Below are positions 1-8,616 of a stretch of 35,725 bases of DNA, in pieces. The notes under the pieces were generated by a model. That model saw only the letters and a program-made list of their open reading frames with translations. It searched no databases and was not told the DNA's origin. This DNA is from Pseudoduganella buxea. GTDB lineage: Bacteria > Pseudomonadota > Gammaproteobacteria > Burkholderiales > Burkholderiaceae_D. Position 1 is the first letter of the stretch; each line of letters opens with the position of its first letter. The position numbers and the translations under genes were made by a program. The DNA is taken from the NCBI RefSeq assembly GCF_009720835.1, contig NZ_WNKZ01000070.1, positions 1 through 35,725 on the forward strand. Reading direction: 5' to 3'.

Positions 1-136
1 GCCAGCCCAGCGGCGTGTCGGCCACGGGCGCGGCGGTGCCGGCGGTTTGCGCCGGGCGAGGCGCCGCCAGGGTCGGCGAGGCGGCCAGCGAGGCGGCCAA
101 CTTCAGCACGCTGCGTCGTCGCAAGTTCGTCTCCAT
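1..136 (-). CDS. Partial Tat-type exported protein (N-terminus only)
   Basis: Only the first 45 codons are in the window; the gene continues past base 1. The protein begins METNLRRRSVLKLAASLAAS, which has the twin-arginine run, a hydrophobic stretch and then an Ala/Pro-rich segment. This is the layout of a Tat signal peptide, so the mature protein is probably a folded, cofactor-bearing periplasmic enzyme. That last step is inference, because no catalytic domain is visible. The ATG at 136 is preceded by AAGGA at a sensible distance. The gene starts 14 bases after the stop of the damaged TonB receptor on the same strand, so the two were probably co-transcribed. Confidence 0.7.
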   Translation of the reverse strand, partial: METNLRRRSVLKLAASLAASPTLAAPRPAQTAGTAAPVADTPLGW

Positions 137-150
137 CGCTGCAATCCTTC

Positions 151-1512
151 TCAGTATTGGTAGGCCAGGGTGACGCCCAGCGTGCGCGGCTCGCCGCGCC
201 AGCCGCCCACCGAGCCGTAGTCGCCGTTGACCAGCCGGCGCCAGTAAGTCTTGTCGAAGGCGTTGTTCAGCCAGATCGACGCAGTCCATGCGCCGCCCTG
301 GGACGTGCCTTCCGTGCCGGCCGAGAAGGACGCCAGGCCATACCCGGGCACCCGCGTGAATTCGGCGTTGTCGACCGTGCCGTACATCCAGCTGCGATAG
401 GCGTAGCGCGCGCCGACAAAAGAGCGCAGGCCGCCGGCACCGTTCCAGCTGTAGCGTGCGCTGGCATTGTAAGTCAGGCGCGGGGCGTTAAATAATCGTT
501 CGCCTGAGAGATTGCACGACGCCGGCGGCTTGGGCGCCAGGGTCACGTCGGGTGGGCAGCGGGCGCCGTCGTAGTCCGTGTACCAGGCGTCGTTGTAGAC
601 GGCCGCCACGTCGACGGACCAGTCGCGCGTGGGCGCCAGGGCCACGCTCGCTTCCGCGCCGCGCGAGCGGAACGAGCCGGCGTTCATCAGGTAGGTCTGC
701 TGGTCCTCGATGTTGTAGCCCTGGGTCTGAAGTCGGCGATCTCCGTCAGGAACACGTCGGCCTTCAGCTTGGCCTTGTCGTCGGCCAGCGCCGCCTTCAC
801 GCCGATCTCGCCGCTGCGGGCCCGCTCCGGCTTGATGAACAGGGAATCGAGGCGGGCCTGCCTGGCGGCACCGGCCGAGATATTCAGGCCGCCGGATTTC
901 TCGCCATACGAGGCGGCGGCGTAGACGCTCCAGTCGGCCGCGGGACGCCACGTCGCCGTCAGGGTGCCGGAGGGCAGCGTGTGGTTCTCCGTCAGGTAGC
1001 CGGAGTTGAACGGCACCCGGTTGTAGCGGATGAACTGGCCGCTCTTTTCCTGGACGTTGGCGCGCACGCCGGCCGTCACGTCGATGCGGTCCGTGACGTG
1101 CCAGGTGCCTTGCGCGAACGGCGAGATCATGTGGTCGCGCAGGGTGCCCAGGCGGATGATGTCCAGGCCCTTGAAGGCGGCGCTGTCGAGGAACAGGGCG
1201 GGCAGAACGGAATTGGCGTAGCGCGTGTGTGCCACCGTTTCCATGTGCTGGCCCAGGTACGTGATGCCCAGCGCGTAGTCGACGGCCGCGCCGGCCGGCG
1301 ATGGTGGTCAACAGGGCGCGCGGCTGGCGCACGGCGCTGACGTCGTCCAGCGCCGCCAGTTCCGTGAAGGCGGAGGCGGCCGGGTCATCGGCGTCGTGGC
1401 GCGAGCCGACCAGCCGGTGCATGCCGGCCGTCAGCCAGCCGTAACTGTGGCGGAATTGATGGTGAAGGAACTGCGTGCGGGGCGTGGACGAAGTAAGGAT
1501 AGCGCTGTTCAT
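151..1512 (-). pseudogene. TonB-dependent receptor remnant, 5'-truncated and frameshifted
   Basis: The conceptual product is the C-terminal beta-barrel of a TonB-dependent outer-membrane receptor. Barrel-like strands are readable from about 1512 to 1300 in one frame (LTSSTPRTQFLHHQFRHSYG), from about 1295 to 730 in a second frame (VTAGVRANVQEKSGQF, DWSVYAAASYGEKSGG), and from about 730 to 151 back in the first (GYNIEDQQTYL, SIWLNNAFDKTYWRRL, ending TLGVTLAYQY with the usual terminal aromatic residue). One extra base in the GC run near 1290-1300 and one missing C near 729-731 would join the three pieces into a single frame. Even when corrected there is no plug domain or signal peptide: an in-frame stop lies at 1557-1555, and no ribosome site precedes the ATG at 1512. 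The gene is therefore a remnant, unless the reads are wrong at several places. Confidence 0.8.
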
Positions 1513-1888
1513 GATTCGGGGCGAAGGGTGTGCGCCCCCGCGCGGCAGGAGAATTCAGCCGGGGCGCGGCGGACCGGCAGGACCGCGTTGTCAATATAGC
1601 CAAGGCCACCGGGGGAGAACGAAGCATTTCGACTATCCTTCGTCGGAATTCGGGTAAGGCGCCGGCAGGCTCCCTGCATTGCGCTGTCGGCAAGCTTGTT
1701 CGAAAGGCTTTTTGATAAGACAACGGCGGCCGTGCCCGCTTGTCGGAAAGCTGCATCAGGATGGTGCGATTTGCTTTGCTGTGGCGCAATAACACTATTA
1801 GTTGCCTTAAGGAATTGTTATACTCGGCCCTTGCTGTGCCGGAAAAAGCGCTCCACCGGCCGCCCAACCCTCTTCGGAAACCTTCCCC
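1513..1888. other. Intergenic region between the broken receptor and the intact receptor
   Basis: I see no convincing gene here. The part nearest the remnant is where the missing N-terminal half of that receptor should lie, but none of the three minus-strand frames reads like a TonB plug. The last 90 bases are more AT-rich and probably hold the promoter of the following plus-strand operon. No cobalamin riboswitch or strong Fur box was recognised by eye. Confidence 0.5.
1819..1824 (+). promoter_or_regulatory. Possible -10 element of the receptor/YfiR/GGDEF-EAL operon
   Basis: TATACT matches the sigma-70 -10 consensus at five of six positions and lies in a locally AT-rich stretch, about 65 bases before the start codon at 1889. 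No good -35 box stands 16-18 bases upstream, so the promoter may need an activator, or the call may be wrong. Confidence 0.3.
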
Positions 1889-3874
1889 ATGCCCGACGGC
1901 CTTTCCCGTATCGCCCTGACCATGCTGTCGCTGTGCGCCGCCGGCTGCGCCCGCGCGCAGGCGGACGACCTGGCCGCCATGCCGCTGGAACAGCTGATGC
2001 AGGTGCCGATGGTGACGTCGGCCTCGCGCTTCGAGCAGTCGGCCAGCGATGCGCCGTCGGCCGTGGTGGTACTGACGGCGCAGGATATCCGCGAGCACGG
2101 CTGGCGCACGCTGGCCGATGCGCTGGCTTCCGTGCCGGGCCTGTATGTGACGCAGGACCGCAATTATTCCTACCTGGGCGCGCGCGGCTTCCTGCGTCCG
2201 GGCGACTACAACGGCCGCTTCCTGCTGCTGGTGGACGGCGTGCGCGTCAACGACGCCGTGTATGACCAGGCCGTCGTGGGCAGCGACGGCCTGCTCGACA
2301 TGGACCTGGTGGCCCGCATCGAATATGTGCCGGGCCCCGGTGCCGCCGTGTACGGCTCGAACGCCGTGTTCGGTGTCATCAACGTCATCACCAAGTCCGG
2401 CAGCGCGATGAAAGGCCTGCAGGCCAGCGCCACGGCGGGCAGCCTGGGCGAGCGCCGGGGCCGCGTCACGTATGGCTGGCACGCCCAGAACGGCGACGAT
2501 ATCGTGCTGTCGGCCAGCCGCCTGCGCCAGCGGGGGGAGGATTTGTACTACCCCGAATTCGATACGCCCGAGCAGGGCGGCGGCGTCGCGCGGGGCCTCG
2601 ACGGCGACCGCGCGCGCAGCTTCTTCGCCCGCATCGCCGGCCGCGGCCTGGTGTTCTCGGCCGCCTATGTCGACCGTATCAAGGACATTCCGACCGGTTC
2701 GTTCGGCGCCGTCTTCAACCAGCCCAACGCCACGCGTGACACCCTGGCCACGGCCAACCTGTCCTACACACGTGCACTCGGAAACGGCGTGCAGCTGGCG
2801 TCGAACCTGTTCTGGGGCCGTGCCGATTACCTGGGCATCGGCATTTACCCGGATGACGCCGGCGCGCCGCGCCGCAATGTCGACGGCGACCACGCCGCGT
2901 GGTATGGCGCCAGCGTGCATGCCACCGTGACGGCTTTTGCCGGCCACAAGCTGGCAGCCGGCGTGGAAGTGCAGCGCAATGCCCGGCGCGACCAGTTCAG
3001 CTTCGACGAAGACCCGTACGAGCAACTGGTGGACGAGCGCCGTGCCGACAGCCGCTGGGGCGCCTATATCGACGACGAGATCCAGCTGCGTCCTGGCCTG
3101 ATGCTCAACGCGGGACTACGCTACGGCCGCGACAGCACCATCGGCGGCCGCTTCAGCCCCAGGGCCGCGCTGATCGCCCACCCGGGCCGGCGCGATACGC
3201 TCAAGCTGATCTACGGCACCGCCTACCGCGCGCCGAATGCCTACGAGCTGTATTACCACTACCCGAACGAAGGCGGCATGCTGGCCAATCCGGCACTGCG
3301 GGCCGAAGTCATCCGCACTGGGGAGCTGGTATGGGAGCGCATGCACGATGCCTACGGCAAGCTGACGGCGTCGCTGTTCCACAACCGCATGAGCGACCTG
3401 ATCACGCAGCGGCTGATCGATGACAACGGCATGCTGCAGTTCCAGAACACGGACAAGGCCACGGCCCACGGCGTCGAGCTGGCCGGCGAACGCCTGTTCC
3501 GTTCGGGCGCGCGCCTGCGGTCGAGTTACTCGTGGCAGCTGGCGCGCGACGGCGCCGGCGAATGGCTGGCCAGCTCGCCCCGGCACCTGGCCAAGCTGGC
3601 CGCCACCCTGCCGCTGCCGTTCGCCCGGCTGGGCAATGAAGTGCAGTGCAGCTCGAAACGGCGCACCGAACACGCGATGACGGGCGGCTTTTGCGTGGTC
3701 AGCCTGACCTTGTCGTCGACCCCCGGGCGGCGCGCCTTCGGCTGGTCTGCCAGCATCTACAACGTCACGGACAGGACCTATGCCGATCCGGCCGGCCCCG
3801 CCTTCGTGCAGGAAGCGCTGGCGCGGCAGGGCCGCACCGTCTCGCTCAAGCTGGACTACGACTTCTCGCGATGA
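1889..3874 (+). CDS. TonB-dependent outer-membrane receptor
   Basis: The 661-residue protein has a signal peptide (about residues 1-25, ending near CARAQA), then a plug domain at roughly 35-155 with the usual landmarks: VVVLTAQDIREHG, LADALASVPGLYV, LLLVDGVRVND, and IEYVPGPGAAVYGSNAVFGV followed by INVIT. A 22-strand-type barrel follows to the C-terminus, and TAYRAPNAYELYYHYPNEGG is a typical receptor motif. Near the mature N-terminus the LEQLMQVPMVTSASR segment resembles receptors found next to c-di-GMP or kinase genes; I see no siderophore-specific marker, so the ligand is unknown. Its stop codon overlaps the start of the YfiR-like gene as ATGA, so the two are translationally coupled. The likely role is to bind a ligand or a partner at the outer membrane and pass a signal inward. 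This is inferred from the operon, not shown by the sequence. Confidence 0.9.
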   Translation: MPDGLSRIALTMLSLCAAGCARAQADDLAAMPLEQLMQVPMVTSASRFEQSASDAPSAVVVLTAQDIREHGWRTLADALASVPGLYVTQDRNYSYLGARGFLRPGDYNGRFLLLVDGVRVNDAVYDQAVVGSDGLLDMDLVARIEYVPGPGAAVYGSNAVFGVINVITKSGSAMKGLQASATAGSLGERRGRVTYGWHAQNGDDIVLSASRLRQRGEDLYYPEFDTPEQGGGVARGLDGDRARSFFARIAGRGLVFSAAYVDRIKDIPTGSFGAVFNQPNATRDTLATANLSYTRALGNGVQLASNLFWGRADYLGIGIYPDDAGAPRRNVDGDHAAWYGASVHATVTAFAGHKLAAGVEVQRNARRDQFSFDEDPYEQLVDERRADSRWGAYIDDEIQLRPGLMLNAGLRYGRDSTIGGRFSPRAALIAHPGRRDTLKLIYGTAYRAPNAYELYYHYPNEGGMLANPALRAEVIRTGELVWERMHDAYGKLTASLFHNRMSDLITQRLIDDNGMLQFQNTDKATAHGVELAGERLFRSGARLRSSYSWQLARDGAGEWLASSPRHLAKLAATLPLPFARLGNEVQCSSKRRTEHAMTGGFCVVSLTLSSTPGRRAFGWSASIYNVTDRTYADPAGPAFVQEALARQGRTVSLKLDYDFSR

Positions 3875-4386
3875 CAGCTTGCGGCCACGCCCGGCATCTC
3901 GCGCCGCGCCATCTGTGGGCGACGGCGGCGCTGTGCTGCGCGTTTGCCTGCCAGGCGCAGAACGAGGACAGCCGGCTCAAGGCCGCCTATATCTTCAATA
4001 TCGCCCAGTTCACGACATGGCCGCAAGCCGCAGCCGCGCGGCCGCTGGCCGTCTGCGCCAGCCCGGCGCACAGCTTGTGGGCGGGCCTGCGCGAACTGGA
4101 AGGCAAGAGCGCCGCCGGCCGGGCCTGGAACGTCATCGACGGCGGTCAGGGGCGCGACTGCGATATCGTCGTCTACAGTGCCGCCGTCGCGCCGAACGTG
4201 GCGCCGCCCGCAGTGCCGGGCACCCTGTTCGTCGTCGACGGCGCCCGCCCGAACCGGTGGCAGGGCACCGTCACCCTGGTCGAGGAAGACGCCCACCTGC
4301 GCTTCGATATCGATACGCGCGAGGCGGCGCGGGCCGGCCTGAAATTCAGTTCGCGCCTGCTGCAACTGGCAAGGAACGTGCTGTGA
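3871..4386 (+). CDS. YfiR-family (DUF4154) periplasmic regulator
   Basis: The 171-residue protein has an N-terminal signal sequence (hydrophobic around ATAALCCAFACQAQ) and the YfiR/DUF4154 pattern: LKAAYIFNIAQFTTWP near the mature N-terminus, a central CDIVVYSAA strand, GTLFVVDGA, and the closing FDIDTREAARAGLKFSSRLL helix. In Pseudomonas, YfiR sits in the periplasm and represses the diguanylate cyclase YfiN, with the outer-membrane partner YfiB sequestering it. Here the gene overlaps the receptor upstream (ATGA) and the c-di-GMP enzyme downstream (stop and start share one base), so an equivalent control role on that enzyme is likely but inferred. The start at 3871 is chosen because of the 4-base overlap and because it gives a complete signal peptide. 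Confidence 0.88.
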   Translation: MTACGHARHLAPRHLWATAALCCAFACQAQNEDSRLKAAYIFNIAQFTTWPQAAAARPLAVCASPAHSLWAGLRELEGKSAAGRAWNVIDGGQGRDCDIVVYSAAVAPNVAPPAVPGTLFVVDGARPNRWQGTVTLVEEDAHLRFDIDTREAARAGLKFSSRLLQLARNVL

Positions 4387-6245
4387 TGCCGGCCTCGCCA
4401 TCGGCCCTTCATGGCCAGCCCGGCCACCAGATCGCCCGCACGCTCGGCGTCGGCCAGCTGGCCGCCGCGCTGTCGGCGCTGGTGTTCGCCGGCGCAATCC
4501 TGCTCGGTTACGAGTGGGTGTCGCTGCGGGGCGCGCTGGCCGACGAGACGCGCATGCAGGCCGCCATTGTGGCCGAGAACGTGGCCGCGCCGCTGATGTT
4601 CGGCGACCAGGAAGCGGCCGGCGAGATGCTGGCGTCGCTGCGCAACGCCGAGCAGTTGCGCAGCGTCCTGCTGTATAGCCGCGACGGACGGCGCTTCGCC
4701 ACCTTCGGCTCACCCCGCGCCGACGTGGCAGCGGCCGTGCCGGCCTTCGGCGAACTGGCCGTGACGCAGCAGGTGGCGTACCGTGGCCAGGTGCTGGGTC
4801 GCCTCGTCCTGGTGACGGGGACGGACCGTATCCTGACGGGCCTGTTGCGCTACGCCGGCTTGCTGGCGCTGGCCTCGCTGGGCGGGCTGCTGGTTGTGTC
4901 GGTCGCGATGCACCGCACGCGCGCCCGCGTGGCTGCGGCCGAACGGGAGCTGCACTACCTGGCCAATACCGATCCCGTGACGGGCCTGAACAACCGGCGT
5001 GCCACATATGCCAGCCTGGAACGGGCCATGGCTATCCAGGCCGGGCAGGGCGGGCAGGTGGCCGTGCTGCTGGTCGACCTGGACAACTTCAAGGTGATCA
5101 ACGACACGGCCGGACACGCGGCCGGCGACGTGCTGTTGCAGCACGTGGCCACGGCGCTGGGCGCGGCCATCGGCGCCGGCGCCGTGGTGGGCCGCATCGG
5201 CGGCGACGAATTCGCCGTTATTGCGCCCGTGGCCGACGAAACGGCGGCGCAGGCCATCGGCCACGCCATCGTCGCCGCGCTGCGCGACCCGTTCCTGCTG
5301 GAGACGGGCGAGGTGTTCGCCACGGCCAGCGTCGGCCTGTGCCTGTATCCGCGCGACGCCACCGGCATGACCGAGCTGCTGAGCAGTGCCGACACGGCCC
5401 TGTACCGCGCCAAGAGCGCCGGGCGCAACCGGCTGGCCGTGTTCGTGCCGGAGATGACCCTGGCGATGCAGCGCCGCGCCCAGATGGAAGCGGAGCTGCG
5501 CAAGGCCATCGAGGCGGCCGCGCTGGTACCTTACTACCAGCCCCAGTTCGATTGCCGCACGGGGGCGATGGTGGGCGTGGAGGCGCTGCTGCGCTGGCCC
5601 CATCCCCAGCGAGGCATGATCCCGCCGGTGGAGTTCATTCCCGTCGCCGAGGAGTCGGGCCTGATCGTGGAGCTTGGCCGCTGGGTCTTGCACCGGGCCT
5701 GCGCCGATGTGGCGGCCTGGGACCGGGCCGGCGCGCCGCCGTTGACGGTGGCGGTGAACGTGTCGGCCCGCCAGCTGAAGGAAAAGGGTTTCCTCGACGA
5801 CGTGCGCTCGGCCCTGCACGCGAGCGGCCTGGCGCCGGAACGGCTGGAACTGGAGCTGACGGAAAGCCTCTTGATGGACGATGTCGATGCCGCCGTGGCC
5901 TTCATGCATGCCGTGCGTGCCGAAGGCGTGCGCCTGTCGATCGACGATTTCGGCACCGGCTATTCGTCGCTGGCCTACCTGCAGTCCTTCCCCATCAACC
6001 AGCTGAAGGTGGACCGCAAGTTCGTGCAATCCTTGCCGGTGGCCGGCCACACCATCGCCACCGCCGTCATCGCGCTGTCGCGCGGCTTCGGCCTGTCCGT
6101 CATCGCCGAAGGCGTCGAACGTCCCGAGCAGCTCGAATGGCTGCGCGCGGCCGGCTGCGATTACGCCCAGGGCTTCCTGCTGGGGCGGCCGATGCCGGCT
6201 GCCGAACTGCTGGCGCGGGCGCGTGCCACGGCCGAAGCGGCCTGA
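4386..6245 (+). CDS. Membrane GGDEF-EAL protein with CHASE8-like sensor
   Basis: The 619-residue protein has one transmembrane helix at about 23-45, a periplasmic segment at about 46-150 with the look of a CHASE8 domain (AAIVAENVAAPLMFGDQEAA), and a second helix at about 153-175. It then has a cytoplasmic GGDEF domain and an EAL domain. The GGDEF signature is intact (GGDEF at 272-276), so cyclase activity is plausible. The EAL signature is also intact (EAL at 399-401, then ELTESLLMDD, IDDFGTGYSSLAYL and IAEGVER), so phosphodiesterase activity is plausible; which one dominates cannot be read from sequence. The CHASE8 domain is the type found in YfiN, which fits the YfiR-like gene immediately upstream. 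The ATG at 4386 overlaps the upstream stop by one base. Confidence 0.93.
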   Translation: MPASPSALHGQPGHQIARTLGVGQLAAALSALVFAGAILLGYEWVSLRGALADETRMQAAIVAENVAAPLMFGDQEAAGEMLASLRNAEQLRSVLLYSRDGRRFATFGSPRADVAAAVPAFGELAVTQQVAYRGQVLGRLVLVTGTDRILTGLLRYAGLLALASLGGLLVVSVAMHRTRARVAAAERELHYLANTDPVTGLNNRRATYASLERAMAIQAGQGGQVAVLLVDLDNFKVINDTAGHAAGDVLLQHVATALGAAIGAGAVVGRIGGDEFAVIAPVADETAAQAIGHAIVAALRDPFLLETGEVFATASVGLCLYPRDATGMTELLSSADTALYRAKSAGRNRLAVFVPEMTLAMQRRAQMEAELRKAIEAAALVPYYQPQFDCRTGAMVGVEALLRWPHPQRGMIPPVEFIPVAEESGLIVELGRWVLHRACADVAAWDRAGAPPLTVAVNVSARQLKEKGFLDDVRSALHASGLAPERLELELTESLLMDDVDAAVAFMHAVRAEGVRLSIDDFGTGYSSLAYLQSFPINQLKVDRKFVQSLPVAGHTIATAVIALSRGFGLSVIAEGVERPEQLEWLRAAGCDYAQGFLLGRPMPAAELLARARATAEAA

Positions 6246-6251
6246 GCCGGT

Positions 6252-6740
6252 TCAGTTGCCCTGCTTGCGCACCCGCGCCCCGAACGATTTGTCGAAGAAT
6301 TCGCCCAGGGTCGCTTCCAGCCACTGGGGCGTCAGGTCGGTGCAGGCGATGGTCCCGCCGGCCTTGCCGCTGCCGTCGCGGGCGCGCTGGTCGAAGGCGC
6401 TGGTCCACTCGAGCAGGCAGCTGTTCTCGATGGCGGCAAAGGTCAGCATGCAGGCATCCCGGCCCGCGTGAGCGGCCAGGCGGTTCTTCTCAGGCACGAA
6501 GATCAGGCGGATGAAGTCGTTCCAGCCGTCGTTGCCTTCCTCCACCTTGCCGTCGTAGTCGTGCTCGTACATCTGCTTGCGCACGGCGGCGAACTGGGGA
6601 CGCACGACGTTCTCCAGCGTTTGCCGGTACTGCTCCCGGAAATCCAGCCGGGCCTGGCGCGCGGCCTGTTCCTGGGCCGCCATCTTGGCGGCGGCCAGGT
6701 CCGCTTCATGCTTGAGCGCGGCTTTTGAGAAAATCGACAT
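6252..6740 (-). CDS. Hypothetical protein, 162 residues
   Basis: I do not recognise this family. The product starts MSIFSKAALKHEADLAAAKM and has a charged, probably coiled, N-terminal helix to about residue 45. A mixed globular part follows with WNDFIRLIFVPEKNR and a closing WLEATLGEFFDKSFG helix. There is no signal peptide or transmembrane segment, so it is probably cytoplasmic. The ATG at 6740 is chosen over an in-frame ATG 15 bases upstream because TAAGGAAG sits just before it. The gene converges with the GGDEF-EAL gene, leaving only six bases between the stops, and is divergent from the chemotaxis receptor. Confidence 0.75.
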   Translation of the reverse strand: MSIFSKAALKHEADLAAAKMAAQEQAARQARLDFREQYRQTLENVVRPQFAAVRKQMYEHDYDGKVEEGNDGWNDFIRLIFVPEKNRLAAHAGRDACMLTFAAIENSCLLEWTSAFDQRARDGSGKAGGTIACTDLTPQWLEATLGEFFDKSFGARVRKQGN

Positions 6741-6870
6741 TGCTTCCTTACCCAAAAAACATCAGTGTACAACGGCCCGTTGCGCAAATGCGCCACGCCT
6801 GCGGCCGGAGCTTGCGCCAGGCGTGACGTGCGTCGGCGCGCATGGTAACATTGATTCCGAACGGCAACAT

Positions 6871-6883
6871 CCGGACAGTCCGG
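6871..6883. promoter_or_regulatory. Perfect palindrome CCGGACAGTCCGG upstream of the chemotaxis receptor
   Basis: CCGGAC and GTCCGG form a perfect inverted repeat around a single A, about 90 bases before the receptor start at 6975, inside a 234-base gap that holds no gene. It could be a regulator site or a small hairpin. I did not find a FliA-type flagellar promoter in this gap. Confidence 0.35.
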
Positions 6884-6974
6884 GGGTTGCCCCGAACTCT
6901 TCCGGACCCCATCCCCGTCCGACCTGCGGCGACCTCCTGCTCGCTGCGTGCTCACTTTCAAGACCGAAACTCCT

Positions 6975-8546
6975 ATGAAGCTCGCTAACCTCAAAATCGG
7001 CGTCCGCCTGTCCCTGCTGGGCGCATTTTTCCTCGTGACCGTGCTGCTCGTCGGCCTCACGGGCTGGTCCGCGCTGCGTGACATGAATCAGCGCAATGCC
7101 GCCGGCTTCGTCGAGGCCGGCCGCCTGCTGGCTGCCGTCGACACGGCCCGGATGGCCCAGGTCGATTTCAAGATCCAGGTGCAGGAGTGGAAGAACATCC
7201 TGTTGCGCAGCCACGACGACGCGGCCATGACGAAGTACCGCGAAGCCTTCGTCAAGGCCGGCGACACGACGACGAAGCAGTTGCAGGCATTGAAAGACTT
7301 GATGATCCAGCTGCAGCTCGAATCGGGCGCCGTCGACGAGGCGATCGCCTCGCGCAACGCGCTGCAGGAGCGCTACCTGGCGGCGCTGAAGGAATATGTC
7401 GTGGGCGACCCGGCCAGCGCGAAGACCGTCGATGCGCTCGTCAAGGGCATGGACCGCGCGCCGACCGAGCAGATCGACAAGATCGTGCTGTACATCGAGA
7501 AGGAGGCGAAAGCACGCATGCACGCGGTCGAAGCGCAGAACGACAGCGTCTACCAGCGCTCCGTCGTGCTGCTGCTGGTGCTGCTGGTAGCCGCCGTCGC
7601 CATCGGCAGCGTCATCGTCATCCTGCTGGTGCGCGGCATCACCGTGCCGCTGGCCCGCGCCCTCGTCATCGCCCGCGACGTGGCCGACGGCGACCTGCGC
7701 GCCGAAGTCAATTCGAACCGCCAGGACGAGATCGGCGACCTGCTGCGCGCGCTCGGCACGATGAGCGGCAACCTGGCCAATATCGTCACCCGCGTGCGCG
7801 GCGGCACCCAGGCCATCGCGCTGGCCTCGGCCGAAATCGCCACCGGTAACGCCGACCTGTCGTCCCGCACCGAGGACATGGCCGGCTCGCTGGAAGAGAC
7901 GGCGGCGTCGATGACGGAACTGACCAGCACCGTACGCCAGAACAGCGACAACGCCACCGAGGCGGCGCGCCTGGCCGGCCAGGCCTCCAGCGTGTCCAGC
8001 CTGGGCAGCAAGACGGTGGCCGAAGTGGTGGCGTCGATGGGTGCCATCGGCGCCAGCTCGGGCAAGATCGCCGAAATCATCGGCGTCATCGACGGCATTG
8101 CCTTCCAGACCAATATCCTGGCCTTGAACGCGGCCGTCGAAGCGGCTCGTGCGGGCGAACAGGGACGGGGCTTCGCCGTCGTCGCCACCGAGGTGCGCAA
8201 CCTGGCGCAACGCTCCTCGTCGGCCGCCAAGGAAATCCGCGAACTGATCACCGCTTCCGTGCAGGAAGTGGGCAGCGGGCGTGCCCTGGTGGACCGCGCC
8301 GGCGCCACCATGCGCGACGTTTTGAGCAGCGTCGAGCAGGTCACGGCCGTCGTCACGGAAATTTCGCTGGCCAGCACCGAGCAGCAGGAAGGCATCGAGC
8401 AGATCGGCACGGCGATCGCCCATATCGACAGCGTGACGCAGCAGAACGCCGCCCTGGTGGAACAGGCCGCCGCCGCCGCCGAATCGCTGAAGGCGCAGGC
8501 CCGCGAACTCGACGAGGCGGTGGCCGTCTTCAAGCTGGCCGCCTGA
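6975..8546 (+). CDS. Methyl-accepting chemotaxis protein
   Basis: The 523-residue protein has a transmembrane helix at about 11-32, a periplasmic four-helix-bundle type ligand domain to about 193, and a second helix at about 196-219. A HAMP domain and a long signalling coiled coil follow. The highly conserved hairpin tip is present (IDGIAFQTNILALNAAVEAA, then RAGEQGRGFAVVATEVRNLA). It would sit in the inner membrane and control CheA through CheW. The C-terminus (AVAVFKLAA) lacks a CheR-tethering NWETF-type pentapeptide. The start MKLANLKIGVRL at 6975 is preferred because it places the first helix correctly; no strong ribosome site is visible. No che genes are adjacent, so it is a stand-alone receptor with unknown ligand. 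Confidence 0.93.
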   Translation: MKLANLKIGVRLSLLGAFFLVTVLLVGLTGWSALRDMNQRNAAGFVEAGRLLAAVDTARMAQVDFKIQVQEWKNILLRSHDDAAMTKYREAFVKAGDTTTKQLQALKDLMIQLQLESGAVDEAIASRNALQERYLAALKEYVVGDPASAKTVDALVKGMDRAPTEQIDKIVLYIEKEAKARMHAVEAQNDSVYQRSVVLLLVLLVAAVAIGSVIVILLVRGITVPLARALVIARDVADGDLRAEVNSNRQDEIGDLLRALGTMSGNLANIVTRVRGGTQAIALASAEIATGNADLSSRTEDMAGSLEETAASMTELTSTVRQNSDNATEAARLAGQASSVSSLGSKTVAEVVASMGAIGASSGKIAEIIGVIDGIAFQTNILALNAAVEAARAGEQGRGFAVVATEVRNLAQRSSSAAKEIRELITASVQEVGSGRALVDRAGATMRDVLSSVEQVTAVVTEISLASTEQQEGIEQIGTAIAHIDSVTQQNAALVEQAAAAAESLKAQARELDEAVAVFKLAA

Positions 8547-8616
8547 CCCGTGCATGGGGGAGGGTAGCCGGCAATGGCGGCGGCTGCGATAATGCGCCTT
8601 CCCTGACGAGGCGCGT

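Noticed and set aside
1513..1888. Cobalamin or other riboswitch before the TonB receptor
   Set aside because: No B12-box-like conserved core could be found by eye; only a -10-like element is visible. A covariance-model search (Rfam Cobalamin, GEMM) with a significant hit would reverse this.
1696..2265. Plus-strand frame starting upstream of the TonB receptor
   Set aside because: It overlaps the receptor start in another frame and turns into Arg/Ala/Gly-rich shadow sequence after base 1889.
4710..6050. Long minus-strand frame opposite the first GGDEF-EAL gene
   Set aside because: Shadow of the GGDEF and EAL domains; no start signal or domain of its own.
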